From Bacillota bacterium (GTDB lineage: Bacteria; Bacillota; Clostridia; Christensenellales; Aristaeellaceae): a stretch of DNA of 64,000 nt. Below, piece by piece: positions 26,908 through 34,686 of the stretch; position 1 is the stretch's first letter; each line of letters begins with the position of its first letter. Location: NCBI GenBank assembly GCA_023416585.1, contig JAEZHM010000074.1, positions 16,727 to 80,726 of the forward strand. The letters are read 5' to 3'. The position numbers and the translations under genes were made by a program. The notes beneath the pieces are model-generated. The model ran no database searches. It saw only the letters and a list, made by a program, of their open reading frames with translations, and was not told the DNA's origin.

Positions 26908-28865
26908 TGGAACCAGGAGCACAAAGGGCGGCCGATATCGCTATATCGGACCAGCCGTTAAATGATGCGCAGATGAGTTTACTCAATGAGATTTACGACC
27001 GGCTGTCCACTTTCACACAGGGCTGCCGGGAGATACACGACCGGGCCAAGGAATCCCGCAAGATCATCCTCCTGCAGGATCCGAAGCAGGACGCCTTTGA
27101 AGTCAAGGAAAAGGCAAACGGCGTGGAGAGTACAAGGATGGAGCCCACGCTGCAGTTGCAGACACTGAAGAGTACCTTCAACAACTGCGTGGCGGACCAA
27201 ATCGACAACATGCCGGAAGCCGTGCTGATGCCGGAGCGCCCCGAACTTCAAGCGGTTTCGGAAGACATGAACGACGCGCTGCGGTTCGTGCTTGCTGTAA
27301 ATGATTTTGAAACCTTCTACAAGCGGCGCGTGGAGGACTTTATCGGCACTGGCACCGCGGTTACGCAGATAGCCTGGGATCCGGATATGGATTACGGAAA
27401 GGGTAATATCGCCGTGATCCGGTATCCCGTAGAATCCTTTTTGTGGGACCCGTTGGCGGAGGACATCCAGGATGCCAGGGCGCTGATCAAAGTCAGCTGG
27501 CACCCGATCTCGTGGTATGCTGCGCATTATCCTAAGCAGGCGCCCTACATCCGCCCGGAGGATGGGCTGCACGAGGGTGTCGGAGTGCTGATGGCCCAGG
27601 AGGATGCGGATACTTCGGAAGAAGCCCGGGCCATGATGATTGAGTACTGGTACAGGCTCTACGACGCAAAGACCAAGCAGTACACCATCAACGTGGCCTA
27701 TGCCGCGGGCGGCGCGCTGCTTTCCATTCATGAAAGCATTTACAGGCATGGCATGTATCCCTTTGTGGTGGATGTGTTCACGCCCATCGAGGGGTTCCCG
27801 GTGGGGGACGGGCTCATACAGGAATTGGCGCCCATGATGCGCACCATCAACCGACTGAACCATTACATTGATGTCAATTTGCGGTTTTCCAGCAAGGGCC
27901 GCCTGCTGATACGGCGGAATTCCGGTATCGACAAGGATGCGCTGGCCGACTGGTCCAAGGACATCATCGAAGGCGACAACATTGACGGGGCAAACCTGCA
28001 ATGGTTGATCCATGCGCCATTTAACGGCATGGTCACGCAGCAGATGCTGCAAATGCAGACCGATTTGAAGATGGACAGCGGCCAGAACCAGTTTACAAGA
28101 GGTGAAACAGCCGGCGGCGTCACGGCCGCAGCCGCCATCAACAGCCTGCAGGAAGCCGGCAACAAACAAAGCCGGATGCGGACCAACGTGCTGAACCAGG
28201 GCTTCAAGGACATGGTCAAACAGATTCTGTGGCTGATGTCCCAGTTTTATGATAAAAAGCGCAAAGCGCTGATCGTGGGAAGGGCTGGGCAGCAACGGGA
28301 AGTGGAAATGAGCCCCGAGCATTTGTTTGGAACAGGCAAAAAGGGAAATACGCTGCCTCCGCCGCCTTATACCGTTCAGGTGCAGGTACAAAGGCGCAAC
28401 CCATTGCAGGTGCAGGCACAGAACGAGCTGTTTTTGCAGGCATATTCCATGGCGGCGCAGGCGAATTCCTTTTTCCCGCTATACACCTTGTTTGAGCTGT
28501 TAAATGTGGACGGCAAAGAAAAGATACTGCCTGTTCTGAAACAAAACGATCAAACGATGGATATGATGAAACAGCAGCAGGAGCAAATTCAGCAGTTGAT
28601 GGGAATGGTTCAGAATCTGCAAAAGATCAACATGCAGTATGAAAGTGCCGCGCACTCCGGGGGGAACCCTGAGAAGGGTATGGCGCCGGAGGGGCAAATG
28701 CAGCCTGCGCAGGGGGAGCAGATGCCGGGAGCAATGGAAGAACAGATGATGCAAGCGCCGGTGGAAGAGATGCAACAGGCGCCGGAGGAACAGATGATAC
28801 AGCGGGGAGCAGGGGAAATGGGGAATGAAGCAATGCCGCCGGCAGGGATGGGCGGGGCGGTGTAA
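26907..28865 (+). CDS. Portal protein, P22-like
   Basis: A 652-residue protein from ATG 26907 behind AAGGAGGGAG. Features of the P22-type portal family: an N-terminal CREIHDRAKESRKIILLQDP, SFLWDPLAEDIQDARALIK, a middle VFTPIEGFPVGDGLIQEL, and the long helix TAAAAINSLQEAGNKQSRMR. The C-terminal 90 residues are rich in methionine, glutamine and glutamate and look disordered. The dodecameric portal is the DNA channel and the docking site for the short tail. Size and type suit a podovirus-like head rather than the contractile tail of region A. Confidence 0.88.
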   Translation: MEPGAQRAADIAISDQPLNDAQMSLLNEIYDRLSTFTQGCREIHDRAKESRKIILLQDPKQDAFEVKEKANGVESTRMEPTLQLQTLKSTFNNCVADQIDNMPEAVLMPERPELQAVSEDMNDALRFVLAVNDFETFYKRRVEDFIGTGTAVTQIAWDPDMDYGKGNIAVIRYPVESFLWDPLAEDIQDARALIKVSWHPISWYAAHYPKQAPYIRPEDGLHEGVGVLMAQEDADTSEEARAMMIEYWYRLYDAKTKQYTINVAYAAGGALLSIHESIYRHGMYPFVVDVFTPIEGFPVGDGLIQELAPMMRTINRLNHYIDVNLRFSSKGRLLIRRNSGIDKDALADWSKDIIEGDNIDGANLQWLIHAPFNGMVTQQMLQMQTDLKMDSGQNQFTRGETAGGVTAAAAINSLQEAGNKQSRMRTNVLNQGFKDMVKQILWLMSQFYDKKRKALIVGRAGQQREVEMSPEHLFGTGKKGNTLPPPPYTVQVQVQRRNPLQVQAQNELFLQAYSMAAQANSFFPLYTLFELLNVDGKEKILPVLKQNDQTMDMMKQQQEQIQQLMGMVQNLQKINMQYESAAHSGGNPEKGMAPEGQMQPAQGEQMPGAMEEQMMQAPVEEMQQAPEEQMIQRGAGEMGNEAMPPAGMGGAV

Positions 28866-29104
28866 ATGATGCCTCATTTTTTACTCCTTCCGCCTCCTTC
28901 GTCGGCACCTCCCCGGAGGGCGAAGCCTGGAGCATTGGAGCGGAGCAACAATGCGTAATACCGTTTGCTACGCAAACGGTGCGTAGTGCCTTAAAGAGGG
29001 AGACTTTTTATCCAGGTTGATGAACAGCAGCCATAAGGCTGTTGTTTTTCATACAATCCCACGCTTTGCGTTTTCGCGGAGCGCGTTAAAAAGGAAGGTT
29101 ACAT
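28866..29104. other. Portal-scaffold intergenic region with hairpins
   Basis: No gene is seen. It contains part of a CCTCCTTCGTCGGC repeat (28900 region, also at 53987), a perfect palindrome ACCGTTTGCTACGCAAACGG T near 28961-28981, and a stem-loop AACAGCAGCCATAAGGCTGT T followed by GTTTTT near 29028-29053. The last could attenuate transcription before the scaffold and capsid genes. The gap is long for a phage head operon. Confidence 0.5.
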
Positions 29105-29929
29105 ATGCAGGAAAATCCTATGGTCGATATCACATTGCAGGAAGCTGGGCCGGACGACGCGGCCGGAAATGCTTCCGAAGCCCTTCAGGCCGAAGGAGCT
29201 ACCTTGGACGAAGTGCTGGGCACGCAGACGGATGAACTTAAGATGGAAGCATCCCAGCCCGAGCAGCAGAAGGGCGGCGAAAAGCAGGCCGGCTGGATCC
29301 AAAAGCGCATACAGGAGGGCGTGAGCAAGCAGATCCAATCTGTGCTCGCGCAGGAACGGGCAAAGATCGCCGCGGCGTATGACGAAAAGCTCCGTCCCTT
29401 ACAGGAGGCGATGCTAAATCGCGACGCGGACGACCTGGTGAGTTCCGGGAAGGTCGCATCCAGGGAGATCGCCTTGGAATACCTCCGGCTGAAAAACGGG
29501 ATGCCGGCCATGCCGGGAGAACCCGAAAGGCCCAATCAGCCCGCCCGGAACGAAAAGGGTCAGTTCACCTCAAACCAAGCAAACCAGCTGAATCAATCAA
29601 CCCAGACAATCTCCCCCGACGACGCGGAAGCCTATGGACAAATGCTGATTGCCCAGGCGAAGGCCATTGAGGCCGCAGGCGGCATCGATGTGCTGGAAGT
29701 CTACAATACGGACCCGGAGATCAAAAGGCGCGTGCTGTCCAGGGAATGGGATTTTGCGGATGTGTATAAGCACGTGGCGGGAAAATCCGCGCATACGCTT
29801 CCCAGTCCTGCCCGCAGGCCCAACGGCAGCGGATTCGCCACAAGGTCTATTGGAGACTTAAACAGTGAGCAGTTCAAAAAGGTCCAGGACTATCTGGCGC
29901 AGGGGGGAGTTATCGACATGAGAACTTAA
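29105..29929 (+). CDS. Probable scaffolding protein
   Basis: A 274-residue protein from ATG 29105 with AAGGAAGG upstream. It is acidic, glutamine-rich and helical: a disordered N-terminus, a charged coiled-coil region (GWIQKRIQEGVSKQIQSVLA, then QERAKIAAAYDEKLRPLQEA), a Q/N-rich linker, and a C-terminal helix (LNSEQFKKVQDYLAQGG). Composition, size and position between portal and major capsid are those of phage scaffolds. Family identity is by context, since scaffold sequences diverge quickly. Confidence 0.75.
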   Translation: MQENPMVDITLQEAGPDDAAGNASEALQAEGATLDEVLGTQTDELKMEASQPEQQKGGEKQAGWIQKRIQEGVSKQIQSVLAQERAKIAAAYDEKLRPLQEAMLNRDADDLVSSGKVASREIALEYLRLKNGMPAMPGEPERPNQPARNEKGQFTSNQANQLNQSTQTISPDDAEAYGQMLIAQAKAIEAAGGIDVLEVYNTDPEIKRRVLSREWDFADVYKHVAGKSAHTLPSPARRPNGSGFATRSIGDLNSEQFKKVQDYLAQGGVIDMRT

Positions 29930-29941
29930 GGAGGATATCAA

Positions 29942-31165
29942 ATGGCAGTTTTCGACAACCTGAATTATACCCACTCTTCCGGTGTTGCACCCGGTCTTGT
30001 GCAGTTCTATGAAAAGACACTGCTGGAGAATGCCAAGCCCGACATGGTACATAGCCGGGATGCCCAAAAACGCACTTTGCCCATGAACAACGGAAAGCGT
30101 GTGCAGTTTAGGCGCTTCAGCCCCTTCGCGGCCGTTACCACGCCTCTTTCCGAAGGCGTGACTCCCGCCGGACAGACGCTGACCCAAACGGCCTTCACCG
30201 TTATGGTCAAGCCTTACGGCGCGCATGTGGAAACCACGGAGGAGATGCAATACTACCTGCTGGACAACATCCACAGAGAAACAGCGCAGCTGCTTTCCGA
30301 CCAGGCGTCGCTGTCTTTGGATACCATCAGCCGCAACGCCATCAACGCCGGCTTGAATGTGCAATATGCCGGCGCCAACACCGCCCGCGGAACCATTGCC
30401 GCCACCGACAAACTGACCTATGCCGATATCAAAAAGGCGGTCAGGACGCTGAAGCGCAATAATTGCAAGCCGTTTGACGATGGCTATTATCACGCCATCG
30501 TCCATCCGGACACGGTCCATGACCTGACCAGCGACTTAATGTGGGTGGACCGCGCCAAATATCAAAGCGGCGAGAAGGTGGACAAGTACGAGCTGGGCGT
30601 GATTTACAAGGTGAAATTCTTTGAATCCACCAATGCCAAGACGTTCAGCCCCCAATCCTATCTGTTCGGCACGACCGCCAACTGGACGCTTGCCACGCTT
30701 GACACGGCAGCGAAGTGCATTACAGTATCCGATACGATCACCGAAGATGTGGCGCGGGAAATGACCGGGAAATTGGTGTATGTGACCTACAGCAGCACCA
30801 ACCATACCCCCATGTGCATTGAACGCATAGACGCCGCCGCAAAGAAGGTGTACTTCCGCTGGATGCCTTCGGGTACCGTCACTGCCAACTGGACAACCGC
30901 CAACACCACGAAAATCAACCCCACCGGCGGCGGGAATGCGGTGGATGTATATTCCACCGTTGTCTACGGAAAGGATGCCTATGGCGATATCGCCCTGGAG
31001 GGCGGCGGCAAGAACATTCAAATCATCATCAACCCGCCCGGCTCCGCCGGCGCGGCCGACCCGGAAGCCCAGCGCGGCACGATTGCCTGGAAGGTCAAAG
31101 GATTTGCCACGGCCATTCTCCAGGATGACTTCATTGTCAGGATCGAGCACGGCGCCACGGCGTAA
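29942..31165 (+). CDS. Major capsid protein, N4-gp56 family
   Basis: A 407-residue protein from ATG 29942 behind AAGGAGG. The family pattern is clear: YEKTLLENAKPDMVHSRDA, NNGKRVQFRRFSPFAAVTTP, LSEGVTPAGQTLTQTAF, MVKPYGAHVETTEEMQYYL, QASLSLDTISRNAINAGLNV, YHAIVHPDTVHDLTSDLMWV and VIYKVKFFESTNAK. It is an HK97-fold shell protein. An additional beta-rich region at about 230-330 is probably a surface insertion. Intact length suggests heads could still form. Confidence 0.92.
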   Translation: MAVFDNLNYTHSSGVAPGLVQFYEKTLLENAKPDMVHSRDAQKRTLPMNNGKRVQFRRFSPFAAVTTPLSEGVTPAGQTLTQTAFTVMVKPYGAHVETTEEMQYYLLDNIHRETAQLLSDQASLSLDTISRNAINAGLNVQYAGANTARGTIAATDKLTYADIKKAVRTLKRNNCKPFDDGYYHAIVHPDTVHDLTSDLMWVDRAKYQSGEKVDKYELGVIYKVKFFESTNAKTFSPQSYLFGTTANWTLATLDTAAKCITVSDTITEDVAREMTGKLVYVTYSSTNHTPMCIERIDAAAKKVYFRWMPSGTVTANWTTANTTKINPTGGGNAVDVYSTVVYGKDAYGDIALEGGGKNIQIIINPPGSAGAADPEAQRGTIAWKVKGFATAILQDDFIVRIEHGATA

Positions 31166-31221
31166 TTGACGAAACGACTTTAGGGAGGGGGAGACCCCTC
31201 CCTTACTTTTGGAGGTAATGT

Positions 31222-31431
31222 ATGGCTGTTCATTCCATCCCCCAGATTGAAGACGATCCCACCGTTCAGATTTACCTTCCCCTGTTGGAACAGGACGAAT
31301 CAGGAGCAAAAATTGATCAAACCGAGCACGTGACCATCAATGGCGAAACGACGATCATCCAGCGGGGGCAGTACGTGAATGTGAAAATCCCCGTTTTCCT
31401 GGCGCTCAGGGTGAAATACCCGAACCTGTGA
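31222..31431 (+). CDS. Small head-associated protein of unknown function
   Basis: A 69-residue protein from ATG 31222 behind TTTTGGAGG. Mostly beta-strand pattern (EHVTINGETTIIQRGQYVNV then KIPVFLALRVKYPNL). A small gene here, between major capsid and adaptor, is common in N4-gp56-type phages; it may be a head-decoration or completion protein. I recognise no family. It ends 10 bases before the next start. Confidence 0.6.
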   Translation: MAVHSIPQIEDDPTVQIYLPLLEQDESGAKIDQTEHVTINGETTIIQRGQYVNVKIPVFLALRVKYPNL

Positions 31432-31441
31432 GGTGGTTATT

Positions 31442-31813
31442 TTGACTGTTGGTGAGATGAAACAGCTCGTGATGTTTCAAACAGGCAACGACGCGGAAGA
31501 TGTAGGCGAGTTCCTGCCGTACCTTACGGATTACCTGAACGAGGGGTATGACCGCCTGGTTTTCGCTTTTGCCAGGGAACACGTTGCGGAAGATTCCCAA
31601 AGCTTTCTCATGCTTGCGGATGATTTGGACGCGCCCAGGCTGCCGAATTGGACCCATCCGGCCATTGCAAACTGGGCCGCCTGGTGTGTGTACAGGAACG
31701 GCAACCCGCAAAAACAAAACCGTGGCTACCAGTTCCGCGCCGCCGCGGAGGAAACAGCTGCGCAGATTCGAGGCGGTACGAAAACGCAAACATTCTTCAA
31801 TATGCCCGGATAA
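31442..31813 (+). CDS. Probable head-tail adaptor
   Basis: A 123-residue protein. TTG 31442 is chosen because AGGTGG ends 5 bases upstream; a GTG at 31433 overlaps that site. It is helical: MTVGEMKQLVMFQTG, DYLNEGYDRLVFAFAREHV, PAIANWAAWCVYRNG, then a helix with RAAAEETAAQIRGG. Size, helicity and place between capsid and nozzle are those of ring adaptors (P22 gp4 or HK97 gp6 type). The assignment is by context. Confidence 0.6.
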   Translation: MTVGEMKQLVMFQTGNDAEDVGEFLPYLTDYLNEGYDRLVFAFAREHVAEDSQSFLMLADDLDAPRLPNWTHPAIANWAAWCVYRNGNPQKQNRGYQFRAAAEETAAQIRGGTKTQTFFNMPG

Positions 31814-31825
31814 GGAGGGGATCGC

Positions 31826-33316
31826 GTGGCCTATATCACCATGAACGCATACGATGCCGACCTGCGCATACCCGAATTCACCGGGATCATGCAGTATGGC
31901 GGAAGCATCAACGCGGATCCGCGAACGGCATCTGAGGCAATCAATGTGGAGACGGCCGGCGGCGTGCTGCAGCCGGCCGGGGCCTGTATCCTTTTGGAAC
32001 CGGCCGTTCCGGATACCATTGAAACGCTGGCATGGTTTCACCGCCGCTGGCATTCGGGGGACGAAAGCCCGGATATGCTGGTGGCTGCCGCCGGAGGACA
32101 GCTTTATTACATGCCTGAAGGCGGAACAGCCTGGACATTGCTCGCCCTGCCGGAAAACTTAAATAAACCGGAATTTGATTCGAATGTATGGAGCTTCGTA
32201 ACCTATGAGATCAATCCTGAAGGCAGCACATCCCCAGTGGATGTTCTTTTAATGTCCAACGCGATGGACGGCATGATCTGCGTACGGGGCGATAACATGA
32301 CTGTCAGCACCGTTTTGGCACCTGAGAAATTTGGCGTGATCGCCCGGTATGCGGAACGCATTTGGGGTGGCGGCATTTCAGATGATCCTGACATGCTGGT
32401 GTTCAGCGCAGCGTTTGATCCATTGGATTGGTCGGCGAATCCCACGATTCCGGAAGACGGCGCCGGCGATGTGATGCAGCCAAGCTGGGACGGGGACAGC
32501 TTCCATGCGCTTACGCAGCTTGGTTCCCAATTGATTGCTTTCAAGAAAAACCGCATCTGGCGTGTTTTGAATACTGACCCTGCGGAATTTGTATTCAAGG
32601 AACAATATGGCGGAGGTACAGCCTATTTCAATACCATAGCGGTACAAGGCGAACGCATCTTGATGCTGGGTGACGATTGCATCATGCAGTACGATGGCCT
32701 GAATGCCGCCCCTTTCCAAAAGGAAGCATGTGAAAAGATACTGTCCTCCATGAATACCATTGCGCTTATGAAGGCATGCGCTTGTGTGTACAAGGATGCG
32801 TATTACTGCGCCATCCCGGTGAATGGATCCGATCATAACAATGCAGTGTTGATTTTCAATTTTCGTCTGGGCACTTGGCTGTACCGGACAGATGTGAGCG
32901 TGGAGTCGTTCCTGCCCACCGGAACGAAACTGTACTTTACAAGCCATACCACGCCGGGACGCATTCATGAATGGGGTGCGGATGCATGGACAAGCGGAGA
33001 AGCTGCCGCACCATGCCGCTGGGTTTCGCCATGGCAGGACTTTCAACAGAAAACCATCCGCAAGGGCGGTTTTGAGTTGTATTATACCCTGGAAGCCAAG
33101 GCGGCCGGCACGATTATGTTTGCCATTGAAACGGAGAAGAAAATCAAGGAAAAGGAATTTGCCTATTGCGCAACAGTCCTTGGTAAGGCAAAGCAGAAGC
33201 GCATCCGCTTTGGCGGCTCCGGCAGGCGGTTCCGGCTGATTGTTTCAAGCGAAAGCGCCACGGCCTGGCGGCTTATCGGCGGTATACAGGTGCGTGCAGA
33301 AATGGACGCAGATTAG
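31826..33316 (+). CDS. Probable tail nozzle or DNA-stabilisation protein (beta-propeller)
   Basis: A 496-residue protein from GTG 31826 behind AAGGAGGGG. The N-terminus (FTGIMQYGGSINADPRTASE, then AINVETAGGVLQPAG) is typical of P22 gp10 / podoviral nozzle-type proteins, with repeated blades such as ERIWGGGISDDPDMLVFSAA, QLIAFKKNRIWRVLN and ERILMLGDDCIMQYDG. These proteins plug and extend the portal-adaptor channel and carry fibres. Together with the absence of tape measure, tube and sheath in this cluster, it indicates a short-tailed particle. Confidence 0.7.
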   Translation: MAYITMNAYDADLRIPEFTGIMQYGGSINADPRTASEAINVETAGGVLQPAGACILLEPAVPDTIETLAWFHRRWHSGDESPDMLVAAAGGQLYYMPEGGTAWTLLALPENLNKPEFDSNVWSFVTYEINPEGSTSPVDVLLMSNAMDGMICVRGDNMTVSTVLAPEKFGVIARYAERIWGGGISDDPDMLVFSAAFDPLDWSANPTIPEDGAGDVMQPSWDGDSFHALTQLGSQLIAFKKNRIWRVLNTDPAEFVFKEQYGGGTAYFNTIAVQGERILMLGDDCIMQYDGLNAAPFQKEACEKILSSMNTIALMKACACVYKDAYYCAIPVNGSDHNNAVLIFNFRLGTWLYRTDVSVESFLPTGTKLYFTSHTTPGRIHEWGADAWTSGEAAAPCRWVSPWQDFQQKTIRKGGFELYYTLEAKAAGTIMFAIETEKKIKEKEFAYCATVLGKAKQKRIRFGGSGRRFRLIVSSESATAWRLIGGIQVRAEMDAD

Positions 33317-33327
33317 GAGGGGTGACT

Positions 33328-34686
33328 TTGGCAAACTACAGCAGCATACATCAATACGAACCGTTGCGCGCCCCTTCCAATTGGTCTTCGGAAGAACGGC
33401 AGCTTGTGAAGCAGCTTGGCGATGTCATTGATGACCTATACAGCCGATTTAACAGGCTGCGGATGGAAGACCTGGGCAAGAGCTTACAGGGCAAGATCAC
33501 GGATGCGCTCGGGAACTCCACAGAGGTGAAGCAGACTGCCGAAAGCCTGATGCTGACCGTTTCGGGCGGATCCAAAATCTATCGGCAGGATGCGGAGCCT
33601 GCCGATGCGCTGTATGGAGATCTGTGGTACGACACGGATGATGAAAATAGGCTGTACCGGCGCGTTGGCGGTCAGTGGCAGCTGATGGTGGCTTTTGAAA
33701 ACATTCTAGATTCACTCACGATTAAAAATGCTACGCCACCGCCCAACCCCACCGAGAACGCGCTGTGGCTTGATACCAGCGTTACGCCCAACGTAATGAA
33801 GCGGTGGACAGGTTCTACATGGCAGCCCTTGACAAGCCGCACTTTTGCTTCGCCCACAAAGCCTTCCGGGGGCAATATTGGCGATCTGTGGATTAACATC
33901 GCGGACGGCAACAAATGGTACCGCTGCGAGGGCGGCGATAACTGGATTGCTTATCAAGACCAGACAATTCCAGAATTGACGGATACCGTTGAAAATATGA
34001 TACTGGCAATTTCAGGCGGCAGTCATGTATTTCATCAGCCAGATCAGCCCAGCATTGGGATGGGCCATGGTGACCTGTGGTATGACACCGACGACAACAA
34101 CAGGTGCTACAGATTTATTGACGCTACCGTAGGTTGGGAATCCTTGGCCTTTACAAATGCCATTGATACCATCAACAGCGTTTCCCAAAGCATCATGACA
34201 CCTGAACAGATTGTGAACACGGTCACAAGCACGAAGGTATTTACAGATAAGGCTGACAAGGCCGAGCTTTCCGATTATGCGACGAATCAATCCGTAACGG
34301 ACAAATTTACCACAGAAGTGGCGCAGCGTGCCGAGGACATCCGAATTACCGTTAAGCAAGAAACTGACCGTGCAGCTGCAACAGAAGGCACACTAAGCAG
34401 CTATCAGCAGACTTTGCAAAAATACTTTGTCTTTGATGCCGCTGGGTTTCACATTATCAATCCTGCCAGCCAGTTTAACACCTTACTTTCGGAAGATAGA
34501 TTGGGCTTTCGGTTTGGTAATTTTGAGGTGGCGTACATCGGCCAAAACAGCATGTATATTACCGTCGCCGCAATCGGAAATACGCTGACTATTGGCACGC
34601 CGTATGCTGTGGGACAGGGCGGCACTGGCCTGACAGAAATTAAGGCCGAGAATGGCGGCATTTCTGCTACTTGGAGGGCAAAATAA
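33328..34686 (+). CDS. Tail fibre/tip protein with repeated LWYDTDDxNR motifs
   Basis: A 452-residue protein. TTG 33328 sits 7 bases after AGGAGG; GTG 33322 overlaps that site. Residues 1-60 form an N-terminal helical part that probably docks on the nozzle. Residues 75-270 hold repeats with GDLWYDTDDENRLYRR, NALWLDTSVTPNVMKRW, GDLWINIADGNKWYRC and GDLWYDTDDNNRCYRF. A helical stalk (290-370) leads to a beta-rich C-terminus with GTPYAVGQGGTGL, a motif common in fibres. It overlaps the next gene by one base. Confidence 0.7.
   Translation: MANYSSIHQYEPLRAPSNWSSEERQLVKQLGDVIDDLYSRFNRLRMEDLGKSLQGKITDALGNSTEVKQTAESLMLTVSGGSKIYRQDAEPADALYGDLWYDTDDENRLYRRVGGQWQLMVAFENILDSLTIKNATPPPNPTENALWLDTSVTPNVMKRWTGSTWQPLTSRTFASPTKPSGGNIGDLWINIADGNKWYRCEGGDNWIAYQDQTIPELTDTVENMILAISGGSHVFHQPDQPSIGMGHGDLWYDTDDNNRCYRFIDATVGWESLAFTNAIDTINSVSQSIMTPEQIVNTVTSTKVFTDKADKAELSDYATNQSVTDKFTTEVAQRAEDIRITVKQETDRAAATEGTLSSYQQTLQKYFVFDAAGFHIINPASQFNTLLSEDRLGFRFGNFEVAYIGQNSMYITVAAIGNTLTIGTPYAVGQGGTGLTEIKAENGGISATWRAK

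Noticed and set aside
26979..28391. 470-residue minus-strand open frame
   Set aside because: It is an antisense shadow of the portal gene, with no family features and histidine-rich composition from codon bias.
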